A stretch of 64,000 nucleotides of DNA from Helichrysum umbraculigerum (lineage: Eukaryota; Streptophyta; Magnoliopsida; Asterales; Asteraceae): contig CATIUR010000003.1 of NCBI GenBank assembly GCA_949592205.1, forward strand, positions 155,934,759 to 155,998,758, given 5' to 3'. The notes beneath the pieces were generated by a model that worked only from the letters and a program-made list of their open reading frames with translations, ran no database searches and was not told where the DNA came from. Shown here one piece after another: positions 36,696-47,900 of this stretch (positions are counted from its first letter, which is position 1; each line of letters begins with the position of its first letter). A program made the position numbers and the translations under genes.

Positions 36696-38594
36696 TTACC
36701 AATAATCCATACAAGAACATGATCCATTTTCAAAATGATGAAAACGTTTTCGATCTCTCACAATAATCCTTCGTCCATATATTCTCGAAACCAGTTTAAT
36801 GGTCGAGTGACAATCATCGCATATTCGAAGATTCTTTACTACCTTAACAGTCGTTTCACGGCTCGTGCTAATCAACCCAAAAGCGACCGCTATCTTCTCA
36901 CTGTGATAGCGTAAAACCGACTCTTTATCTATATCATCCACCCTAAGCAAAACTTGACTTGTGTCCGGCTTGTAACCGGACAGACTCAACTTCTCAGTCA
37001 TTTCTTCCAACATCATATAAATTTCTCTTGTTTTGGTATGTGATTCATCCGCAACAACAAACTCGTGAATTGCACCATCAACCTCGATCCAACTACATCC
37101 GGGATCTTTCTTAACGTCGTTTTGCTTCATTTTCAACCTTGTCTCAACAACCCCGGCCCAGTTTGCAGTAGAGGCGTACATGTTGGACAGAGCAACGTAC
37201 GGGGCCCCGTCTTCTGGATTTATCTCTAGAAGGCGCTTCCCCACACGTTCTCCAATCTCAATGTTTCCATGCTTCTTACAAGCACCAAGTAAGGCCTTTA
37301 GTACCACATCATCTGGTTCACCAGGCATTTCGAGTATGAGCTTTTCAGCCTCTTGTAACCAGCCAGCTCGACCAAGTAAATCAACCATACATCCGTAATG
37401 TTCGAGCCTTGGTACAAGTCCTTCGGTCCAGACCATCTGGTTGAAAATTGACATCCCTTTGTCAACTAAACCAGCATGGCTACAGGCCGTCAAAACGCTG
37501 ATATATGTTACATCATTTGGCAAAACCCCACTTTGCTGCATCTTTGTGAAATAATCAAGAGCGTCATTAGCTCGACCATGGATTGCAAGCCCAGTGATTA
37601 TCGAATTCCAAGTGATTACATTCTTTTGTGCTAGAGAATTAAAGAGCTGAAGTGCCTCCTCAATGCTACCGCATTTTGCATACATGTCAATCAATGCAGA
37701 ACCGAGCACCGGATCAATTTGTATGTTGTTCTTAAGCGCATAAAAATGCACCCATTTCCCTATCTCAAGTGCACCAAGTCTTGAAACCGCTGGTAATACA
37801 CTTACCAAAGTAATGTAATTCGGCATTACACCATCATCATCTTCCATTTGCATTTCCCTAAATAATTCCAAGGCTTCGATAAAAAATCCATTCTGCGTGT
37901 ACCCAGAAATCATGGAATTCCATGACACTACACTTCGTTGAGGCATGTCATCAAACAGTTTCCGCGCATTCCCAACTTCACCAAGCCTTACATACCCATC
38001 CACCATCACATTCCATAAAACAACTTGACTTGTATCCGATTTCATCTCATCATTTTTATCAAACAGCACATAAGCATCCTCCAAAGCACCACACATAACA
38101 TACATTCGAACCAAATTACTTAACACAAACCCATCATTATCTAACCCAAGTTTCAACAAAACACAATGCGTTTGCTTTCCTTCTTCAATCCTACTCGTTT
38201 TCGCACACGCTTTAAGCGCAGACGGAAACGTAAACTTATTGGGTTTTACAGACTCAACCATTCGTCTAAACAAAAGTAAAGCTTCTATTGCATCGTCGGT
38301 ATCGCAAAAAGCTCTGATGAGTGTGTTCCAAGAGAAGCAGTTTGGTTGGTGCATTTCGTCAAACACTTGACGTGCATATTGGATATTGCGATGTGGCGGG
38401 TTGGAAAGGGCATAGAAACGGATAAGCTCGGCCGAGGCAAGTGGGTCTCGAATGCGTCCGGTTTTGATGAGTTTGGCGTGTATTTGAATAATATCTCGTT
38501 TGGTTTTGCATTGTTTAAATTCGGGAAACAAAGTAGATGGGTGTGACAACTGACTAGTGACTATGGTTGTTGGTTGCGCAACTGTCGAAGTCAT
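36696..38594 (-). CDS. LPA66: DYW-type pentatricopeptide-repeat RNA-editing factor, LPA66-like
   Basis: Intronless gene for 632 residues. Residues about 20-60 (LFPEFKQCKTKRDIIQIHAKLIKTGRIRD) open a PLS array of roughly 12 repeats, with typical units such as NCFSWNTLIRAFC, VVSWNSMISGYTQNGF and VITWNSIITGLAIHGR. Then come the E/E+ motifs (PGCSWIEVDGAIHEFVVADESH) and a full DYW cytidine-deaminase domain. Its zinc site is present as HSE (residue about 564) and CDDCH, and the protein ends SCSCMDYW. From memory the sequence agrees best with Arabidopsis At5g48910 (LPA66), which edits the chloroplast psbF transcript. The same target here is an inference from that similarity. The Ser/Thr-rich N-terminus could be a plastid transit peptide. 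Confidence 0.88.
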   Translation of the reverse strand: MTSTVAQPTTIVTSQLSHPSTLFPEFKQCKTKRDIIQIHAKLIKTGRIRDPLASAELIRFYALSNPPHRNIQYARQVFDEMHQPNCFSWNTLIRAFCDTDDAIEALLLFRRMVESVKPNKFTFPSALKACAKTSRIEEGKQTHCVLLKLGLDNDGFVLSNLVRMYVMCGALEDAYVLFDKNDEMKSDTSQVVLWNVMVDGYVRLGEVGNARKLFDDMPQRSVVSWNSMISGYTQNGFFIEALELFREMQMEDDDGVMPNYITLVSVLPAVSRLGALEIGKWVHFYALKNNIQIDPVLGSALIDMYAKCGSIEEALQLFNSLAQKNVITWNSIITGLAIHGRANDALDYFTKMQQSGVLPNDVTYISVLTACSHAGLVDKGMSIFNQMVWTEGLVPRLEHYGCMVDLLGRAGWLQEAEKLILEMPGEPDDVVLKALLGACKKHGNIEIGERVGKRLLEINPEDGAPYVALSNMYASTANWAGVVETRLKMKQNDVKKDPGCSWIEVDGAIHEFVVADESHTKTREIYMMLEEMTEKLSLSGYKPDTSQVLLRVDDIDKESVLRYHSEKIAVAFGLISTSRETTVKVVKNLRICDDCHSTIKLVSRIYGRRIIVRDRKRFHHFENGSCSCMDYW

Positions 38595-39290
38595 GGCTAA
38601 CGAATAGGAGTGACAACTTTTAAGACGGGCTTGAAAATAAAATCTATATCCTGTTATCCAATAACTATTTTGTATGGATGTGTCGAGCGAAGTTTGAATT
38701 ACATTACAAGTTTATCTTCTATTTCTTTTAGCTTTTCTTGTACGAATCACTTCTATATTCAAAGAATATTAGTTTAAATTTCATTTTCATATGCTCATAC
38801 AGTATGTCGGGATTTGAGAACGATTCATTATTATTCATTCGAATATGAGGAGTGATAAATAAAACATAATTTTTGTTCCATACAACAAAACTGTACATTA
38901 AAGAATTGTACAACATTCATTAATATTGAAATTTTTTACGTATACATCACAATTTTTTGATGTATTTTATCAACACCCTTTTAATTAATATGTATATTTT
39001 GAATACCGCAACACACGGAGTAAAAACTTACCGCTTCTATTTAAACTTGGTTTGATGATCCATACAAATGAGAATGGAAATAAAAAAAAACTATGGGGTC
39101 TCTTCAGAGAGGATGAGTAAAACAGCATATTACAATACGGCTGTGGCCACAACTAATAAAATTCATGGCAATTTAGTCACTCCTTATTCATGTTCAACTC
39201 AAGGTATTTGTTTTACCGAAAAATGAGTTTCATTGCAAACAAAATGAGATTCATCTATATGATCTTGATATCATCCTGGTATATATCTCG
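38595..39290. other. Spacer between the PPR and QCR6 genes
   Basis: PPR promoter side and QCR6 3'UTR side. AT-rich, nothing else recognised. Confidence 0.45.
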
Positions 39291-41574
39291 TCACTTCAGT
39301 TTAGCAAATAGCCTAGGTGCAACCTGCATTCAAGTTACTCTCAGTATTAGATGAGTGAATGTGAAGTAAGATTAATTTAAGTGACAATAACAAAATTCTG
39401 CAACAAAAAAAAAACTTACGCATTTGTCGACACATTGCCAATAATCAAAGTACTGTCCAGTGCAATGTTTGTGGCCAGTTTCATCTTCCTGAACCCTTTT
39501 CACACATCCCTGCACATTAAAAAACAGACTAGATTAAAAAAGCATATCGTATAGTAACATAGTGAGTACATGCTTGTCTTGAATGCATGGTGTATAACAT
39601 TGACAAAATAGAAATCTAGTATACATAGACCACATATCGTATTAATTAATTATATAAGGTAATCATATATTCGTACAGGTCAATATTTGAACACGAATTT
39701 ATCTTTTTATCTAGGCAAAGAAGACCAAATGGTTATCGCATATTAACATAAATGCTTCTTCGTACAAGTGCAAATTATAATTATTTTGATATTTTCTTAA
39801 TAGACATTATCATGCTCTTAGTGTTACCATATGACATTGTCTACAAAGTAGCAACAGAAAATGGACTACCAATACCAACTACAACTTTCATTGAGAACAA
39901 CAGATTGAACTCCCTATAGAACAACTAAGTTGAACAGTTGAACCTTTATCCCAAACCAGATGGAGCAAAACAAGAAACGGGCATATGTTTCACACATGGT
40001 GGATCAACAAAATTAAAGCATGATTGGAAACTTCCAGAAAAGATATCACATGATCGTTACAATCCATCTATTTCCGGTGACACAAAGTGACACAGAAGAA
40101 TATGCATAACAAATTGAAGATTTAGTTGCAAACAGACAATTTGCATTACCATCAAGAGACCAACATTTACGTATCTTTAGAACAGTGCTTATGAGCTATT
40201 AAGCAAATTGAAAGACATCATTTTCTTTCTATATACCTTCTATAGCCAACTACCAAGTGAAAACCAAAAGAAGCCCATTATGAACTTTTACTACTTCGCA
40301 AATTCACAACCTTTAACTTCATATATGAGTGGTACCCATCTAATCGTGTGCTTATATTTGATGATAATCTAGCTATTCAATACTGTCAAAAGGAAATGTG
40401 AATGATATGTTTTGCCAACTATCTTAAACTTTGTCCATCATTCTCAGGTTAATAGTTTCTAACCCAAATTCTTTTTTAATATCCTCATTTCTTAATTCGA
40501 TGTATACTAAATGCAGAGAAGTAATGGTGGCATAATCACAAGCCGTACCTCACCTTGATGGAGTCATTATGGCGAAATACTTGGGTAGTTCAGACAGTCC
40601 CACCAGGCCACCACAGTCTTACATGTTATGAGTCCATATAAAGCTCAAAAAGAGTTAAGTATAAAAAATGAAGTCCCAAAGTTTTCACTAGTGAGCAAAA
40701 GGTCCAAATATCCGGTAATATCCTACTATGTAATTACTTGTTCTTGCTCGACTAAAGTTTACTAGCTTAGAGTACAATCTACTTCATTCACTAATAATTT
40801 ACTACAGTCTACAGGCCAGGACGACTAAGTAAATGACAAATCTAATAAAATTTACCAAGGTTCACTCTTCCTTAACCATCAATCATGTCACTAAGAACAA
40901 ATCATCATACACCTCATATCTGCGCATTTTCGCAATACCTCTATAGCCACTATTACAAAACCTTGGTCTTCAGGTAATCTACAGTTTTCATTTCTTGCAT
41001 TTAAATTGCATCATACCGTCATTATTTCATTAAGGTTGATTTTTAAGAAACCCTAAGTGGCTCATGCCAAACACCCCAAGTCCATTAAGGTAACCTAGCG
41101 TGCCTGCTCAAATGGTAGCCTAACCAACTAATTCATCAATATCAATAATTTATTCTGATAAATCAGGTTCCTCCTTCCTTGGCTCATACAAGATGAAACC
41201 CGAAATATATTAATATCATTAACATACACAAAAGGCTAGCATTTCTAGACAGTACGTCAGTACTACAGTAACTTGTAACTATATTTATAAGACTTCAACA
41301 AGCAATTGAACACGTATTTTGATATAACTATATGCATACACTACAAACTCTATATTATAAGATATAGTACCAGATAATCAAGCCAAGCTCTAACACACTT
41401 AGGCTTGCATAATTCTTCGAAGTACTTCTTCTGATCAACAGGTTCTTCGTCCGACCTTAATTAAGATTAATGAACCGATTTAAAACAAATCGAATAACGA
41501 AACAAGAGAAAAACAGCTTGTAAATCAATTATTATATAGAAATGATGAATAGAAGCACGAATTATTACTTACAT
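39291..41574 (-). CDS. QCR6: Cytochrome b-c1 complex subunit 6 (hinge protein), 69 residues
   Basis: Four exon pieces: AT at 41574-41573, then 41455-41371, 39509-39420 and 39323-39291. All introns are GT-AG and phases agree. The first two bases of the start codon end one exon and the G begins the next, so the ATG exists only after splicing. The product starts MSDEEPVDQKKYFEELC and ends VAPRLFAKLK. It has the twin CX9C pattern (C21/C31 and C45/C55) plus outer C17 and C59, as in mitochondrial hinge proteins imported by the MIA pathway. The conserved HKHCTGQYFDYWQCVDKC is present, and plant QCR6 proteins have this same length. Role: acidic subunit of respiratory complex III at the cytochrome c docking side. 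The gene has a 1.86-kb intron between exon pieces 2 and 3. Confidence 0.93.
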
Positions 41575-41631
41575 AATTACTCCTTAATAATGATAAGGGA
41601 CTATGGTACACGAATCAGTTAAACGGATCAC

Positions 41632-41780
41632 CTGCAGAGGTAGCATCGTTTAATTGAAGTGTGTATGTAAACCCTAATTAACTAAGAGATTGATCCGAAA
41701 GACCGAAAGAATAAGAGTAGAGTAGATCTAACTTGATTCGTAAATTAAATACTATAACAAAAATTGAGAGTTGATTTTAC
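41632..41780 (-). other. 5'UTR intron of QCR6
   Basis: On the minus strand a donor CACG|GTAAAATC (41780-41779) and an acceptor CTCTGCAG (ending 41632) define a leader intron of about 149 bp. The middle leader exon (41631-41573) ends with the AT of the start codon. The upstream leader lies around 41781-41840. Confidence 0.55.
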
Positions 41781-41839
41781 CGTGAAAACAGGGGAGCAGC
41801 CGTTGAACCGAAAGATCGGGGAGGAGAAAGAAATGGGGG

Positions 41840-42776
41840 AAGGGTTTTATTTTCTTTTTTATTTTATTTATTCGTTGCGTGAATAATGTCGGGCCTGGAT
41901 CCTGCTAGTGCATCCATCTAGTAGTTTCCGGACTTCGTTTTTATTCGCATGGTTAAACTTTTCTTCTAATTTGTTAAGTTTTAACCACGTTACCTTGCAG
42001 TATTAGATTTCACCTCAAATGGCAAATTCTGTAAATATAAGATGGATTTTGCTAAACATAGCTTTTAGGGCTACGAATAACAACTAACTTTTCATCAGTG
42101 GTTAGTATATTATGGTTAAAAAAACTAACAAATGTTGTTAATGTTAGATATATAACTACACGTGGTTGACGGTTTTATGGTAGTTGAATGAAGTTGGCAG
42201 TTATTGTAATAGAAGGTCGTTGTTATTCATAGTCATGGCTACAAATAGCATTTTGCATATAAGATAAGGAAGATATAAAATTCTATAATATTTTTAAATT
42301 TAGAGAAAATTACATAAATCACATCATGCTTTTTCTTGGAAAAAATTATGTTCTTGAACCAACAATCGTCTTCATCACCACCTTATTTTTGAATTTTACA
42401 TTCACTTTAAATATAGCAACCAAAAGGAGAAATAACATAATAAGAAAAGCCGGTCATAATTTGGCAACGATATTGAAATAAGCAATAAAATAGTTGTTAC
42501 TCCATACCCCATTAAAATTCATGTTTAGTTCATTTGATACCACGCACCATTGCACCCTTTCAATACAAACATATGTGTCACAACAAACTGACAACCTCGA
42601 CCATTGACTTGAGTGTTACCGAACAAAATGATCATCCACATAAGAATGAACAGTTGAACATTACTACTTTTGATTTATGATTCAGTATAAAAATTAGTCG
42701 TCAAACAGAAACCCTTGGACGCCAAGCTACATAAGTGAGCCTGCATTTTTATATAGCATAGAGTAATAATAATAAT
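41840..42776. other. Spacer left of the intact retrotransposon
   Basis: Holds the QCR6 promoter on its left. From about 42045 (TTTTGCTAAACATAGC) to 42260 (CAAATAGCATTTTGCA) there is a weak inverted repeat that may be a degenerate MITE. No gene. Confidence 0.4.
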
Positions 42777-42781
42777 AGTAA

Positions 42782-44887
42782 TATAACACCCCTCATTCCA
42801 TAGTAATAATATTATAGATAATACGGAAGCGAAGATAAATAAAATGCCATAATTTGTTACATATTCTTCGAAAATACCAAAAACAGTTTAGAAGTTTAAG
42901 TCACATCAAATTCGCACTTGATCAAAAGATTAGCATAACGGGGTATATAAACTAAACTGAACTGTTACAAAATAATCAGAGTAGCTTGAATATCAAACAT
43001 TCCATGCTTCCAAGGTTTGAACTTCCTGCTACTCACCCGCATGCACAAAACAAAAGTCTGCAGGAAGTAACAACGAGGGATTAGCACATAGCTAAGTGAG
43101 TAAATCCAACACTCAACATTTAACTTAGCTAAACCAATTAACTACAACAAGTATTCGCCACCACAACAAGCAACAACAACTTAATGAGGATCGGCGGATC
43201 CGGGGATAACCTTAGTACCCGGGCGGCTCCCCAAGATCACTTATCCAAACATATCCGTATGGCCATAACGGACGAGACCGATAGCTAGTGTTCGTTATAC
43301 TTAGGTACAGTTCAGCACACACAACAAATGAAGTACATACCTGTACCATTCACACAACAACACACTAGCCCAACCAACAGTTCATCAACTCGTTGACCTC
43401 ATTAACAACAATGCCCGAAGGCCACACAAGGCATATATAGGCATATGAACAACAATACAACTAATCAACTCAATAATCAAGTCTACGTTTACCCGTCGTA
43501 ATCAAATGATTACAACTAAGCCAAACGGTGAGTTTTGAATCCACTCACCAATACCTTCGCCTTCACTAACTCAGATTCCGGTTGCTACTTTGTCTTTTAA
43601 AGGATCTGAGGATCAACATCATAAACAAGTTAGTAATTGAAATCAACAACATGTAACTCATATCAATTAATCACTTTAGGGACTTAGCATAACAATTATC
43701 TAAGTTACAAGTCCCTCCCATGTATTATTATCCATAATATAACATATAACAACAAATTAATATTAAGTTCTTGCAAGTAAATGAAAAAGTGGAACTGGAC
43801 CCTTTAGCCGCCGGCTAGCCCGCTTAGCCGCCGGCTAAACCCACCAAGCCGCCGGCTTCCGCGTCCAGCCGCCGGTTCCCAACCCTGAGACGCCGGCTCT
43901 AAGGCATTTTGAGCAACCAGAAATAAAACGAGTTTTAAAGCTATTTTTACCCGCCGACTAGGGTCTTTGACCCGTCGGCCTTAGGCATTTAGCCGCCGGC
44001 TAGGCTTCTTAGCCGCCGGCTTCCCTACCTTTAAACAGAACCCGCCGGCTTGCCTCATCAAGCCGCCGGCTTCTCATGCAGATCAAGAACAGCAGCAGCA
44101 GAAATGAAATATGCACGAACAAAAACTTCCAAATTCACAATTTCGAACCAAATATGCAGAAAACTAAATTTCTAAACTTATAACTACTTCATATAACTTC
44201 TATATAACATCAATCAACCACAATAACATTCGATAATCATAGATTTACACCAAAATCACCAAACCATTCATATCATCAAACTCATTTAAATCTTAACTCA
44301 AAACTTGAATTTGATGCATCTAACTAGTTAATAATCACACATATGATCACATGTCACAAATATTTACCATATAAAACTCAAGAATCATCTCAATTGATCA
44401 ATTACATCACTTATTCTAAAATTGAGTTCATAAACTAAAATCACTTACAAAGAGAAGGAAGAACAAGATGATCAAGCTAGATGATGATGATAATAGAATA
44501 AGATCATACTTCAAGTTGATGATTTAATCCAAGATTTAAATTAGGGTTTATGTGGTTAGGGGAATTGAAATGTGAGAGGAATAGAGGAATTGGGAAAGTG
44601 ATCCCAATTAAAAGATCGGCCCCCTTTTAACCTGACTAAAAACTATGGGTATTTTATATCCGCTCTAAATCTATTGTCTGGCACCTAAATATCGATTGCG
44701 AGAAATTTATTTTATTATACCGTCAACTTTAATAAATTAAAACAAGCAACATTTCATTATCCACAATAAGTCCTAAGACCTATTTCACCAAATTTTACAA
44801 TTAAACAATTATATCGCAAAATTATTTAAAACAATTAAATACGAAATTATAACTAGAAAATACCAGGCTATCGGAGAGGATGTTACA
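42782..44887 (-). repeat. 3' LTR of the chromovirus
   Basis: The left copy on the plus strand starts TATAACACCCC and ends GGATGTTACA. It carries the palindromic AGCCGCCGGCT array at about 43805-44072. Confidence 0.95.
43805..44072. repeat. Array of about 11 palindromic AGCCGCCGGCT units in the LTR
   Basis: Exact or near copies of the 11-bp near-palindrome AGCCGCCGGCT recur every 20-30 bp (for example 43805-43815 and 43825-43835), separated by unrelated spacers. Some have one or two changes (CCGCCGACT, CCGTCGGCC). The same array is at about 50675-50942 in the other LTR. Each full unit contains the GCC-box core AGCCGCC on both strands. Confidence 0.85.
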
Positions 44888-44901
44888 AATCTCCCCTCCT
44901 T
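44888..44901 (-). promoter_or_regulatory. Polypurine tract of the chromovirus
   Basis: On the minus strand AAGGAGGGGAGATT directly precedes the 3' LTR start TGTAACATCC. It primes plus-strand DNA synthesis. It overlaps the last two bases of the gag-pol stop codon TAA (44902-44900). Confidence 0.75.
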
Positions 44902-47900
44902 AAGGAGATTTCGTCCCCGAAATCTCAGCCCTATCAAACAATCCAGGATATCTGGACTTCATCGACTCCTCACTCTCCCAAGTTAGGTCGGAACCTAAAC
45001 TATGTCGCCACTTTACAAGCACCATAGGAATTTGTTTCTTCCTAAGTTTAGTCACCTTTCTATCAAGGATCTCAACCGGTTCTTCAACCAATTTCCGAGT
45101 TTGATCAACTTTTAAATCTTTCAACGGAAGAATTTGTGACTGATCCTCTATATTACACTTTCTCAAGTAACATACGTTAAACGTATCATGAATACCAAAG
45201 AGCTCTGGAGGAAGATCCAATGCCATCGACTGATCGTTTACAACTTGGCGAATCTTGAATGGACCAATGTACCGCGGCGCTAACTTTCCACGTTTTCCGA
45301 ATCTAATCACACCTTTCCATGGAGAAACTTTAAGATATAATAATTCACCTTCGGTAAACACAACCGGTCGTCTTTTAGGATCAGCATACTGTTTCTGTCT
45401 ATCTCTTGCGGCTTTCAACTTCTCACGTGCAATAGCTACTTTATCAGCGGTTATTTGTACAATATCGGGCCCAGCAAACTGTTTCTCACCTGCCTCTAAC
45501 CAACATGTAGGTGTTCGACAACGACGACCATACAACATTTCATACGGAGGCATCCCAATACTTGAATGATACGAATTGTTGTAAGTAAATTCAACTAATG
45601 GGAGATGTGAATCCCATGAACCTCCATATTCCAAAATACAAGCACGAAGCATATCCTCTAAAGTTTGAATTGTACGTTCTGACTGACCGTCTGTCTGAGG
45701 ATGATAAGCTGTGCTAAGGTTTACACGTGTACCCAACTCTTGTTGCAGACTTTGCCAAAAACGAGAAGCAAACTGAGTATCTCTATCTGACACAATCGAT
45801 AAGGGAATACCATGTCTAGAAACGATTTCGTTAACATACAATTGAGCAAGTTTAGTCAACGAAGCGGTCTCACTCGTAGCAAGAAAATGCGCGCTCTTAG
45901 TCAATCGATCCACTATAACCCAAATCATATCATTGCCTCGAGCAGTACGCGGTAACTTAGTCACAAAATCCGTAGTTATATGATCCCACTTCCACTCGGG
46001 TATCTCCAACTGTTTTAACGACCCATACGACTTTTGATGTTCCGCCTTGACCTGAGCACAAATATGACAAGATCCCACAAACTTTGCAATGTCGGTTTTC
46101 ATCGTTGACCACCAATACAACGATTTCAAATCATTAAACATTCGAGTACTACCTGGATGAATAGACATTCGTGACTTATGAGCTTCATTCAGAATCAAAT
46201 CCCGAATACCACCAATGGAAGGAATCCAAACACGAGACTGGTAAGTCTTTAATCCCCTGGAATCATCAACTAATTCATCTTTGCGTTTTAACATGATTTC
46301 GGATTTCAAATTCTGATCCTTCAATGCTTCAAGTTGCACAACTTTAATTTGATCAATCAAATCCGAGGAAACATTCACTTTTAAATAGAAAGCTCGATCA
46401 GAAGTATTCTTTCGACTTAACGCATCGGCAACCACATTAGCTTTGCCCGGATGGTATCTAATCTCACAGTCATAATCTTTTATCAATTCCAACCATCGTC
46501 TCTGACGCATATTCAATTCTTTCTGGGAAAACACATATTGCAAACTCTTGTGATCAGTACAAACAACACATCTAGTCCCATATAAATAATGTCTCCAAAG
46601 TTTTAGGGCAAATACAACTGCTGCGAGCTCTAAATCATGCGTAGGATAATTCTTCTCATGTGGTTTCAACTGTCGAGAAGCATAAGCGATAACTCTATCC
46701 CTTTGCATTAAGACACAACCCAAACCCGAATATGAAGCGTCGCAATAAACCACAAAATCATCAGTACCTTCTGGTAATGCTAAAATCGGTGTTTGACATA
46801 ACAATTGTTTCAATGTCTGAAAAGATTGCTCCTGTTGATCAGTCCACACATACTTCTCATCTTTACGGGTTAGTTTGGTTAACGGACCTGCTATCTTAGA
46901 AAAGTCTTTGATAAATTTCCGATAGTATCCCGCTAACCCAAGGAAACTTCTTATCTCGGAAACAGATTTCGGAGCATTCCAATTCATCACAGCTGCAACT
47001 TTTGATGGATCCACTTTCACACCATCTCGACAAATTATATGACCCAAGAACTGAACTTCTCGAATCCAGAATTCACATTTGGAAAACTTTGCATATAACT
47101 GTTCTCGTCTCAATGTTTCAAGAACCAATCTCAAATGGGTGGCATGCTCAGTTTCAGATTTCGAATAAATAAGTATATCATCAATGAAAACAATCACAAA
47201 TTTATCCAAGTATGGTCGACACACACGGTTCATCAAATCCATAAATACCGCTGGAGCATTCGTCAAACCAAAAGGCATAACCAAAAATTCATAATGACCG
47301 TACCTAGTACGAAAAGCAGTTTTAAGTATATCTTGTTCACAAACCCGGACTTGATGATAACCCGACCTCAAATCAATCTTAGAATATACCGAAGAACCCT
47401 GTAACTGATCAAACAAATCATCAATTCTAGGCAATGGATACTTGTTCTTCACAGTCCTCTTATTTAATTCCCTGTAATCAATACACATGCGCAACGACCC
47501 GTCTTTCTTTTTCACGAATAACACTGGTGCACCCCACGGCGAGGAACTAGGTCTGATAAAACCTTTATCCAACAATTCCTGAATCTGATTCATCATTTCA
47601 CGGATCTCTGAAGGAGCTAACCTATAAGGAGCTTTAGCAATCGGCGACGAGCCCGGAACAAGATCAATTCTGTATTCTACTTCCCTAACTGGCGGTAACC
47701 CAGTCAACTCATCGGGGAACACTTCAGGGTACTCACAAACAACAGGAACATCCGAAACAGTTTTCCTTTCTAATTTGGCATCGACTACATAGGCTAGGTA
47801 TGACTCGCAACCTTTTGACAATGACTTCCTAGCTTTCATCAACGAAATCAAAGGAATAGCTACACCATCCCGTTCTCCTCGAGCCACAACATATGACCCT

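Noticed and set aside
42045..42260. Confident MITE call
   Set aside because: The inverted similarity is weak and no target duplication could be found; mentioned only within the spacer entry.
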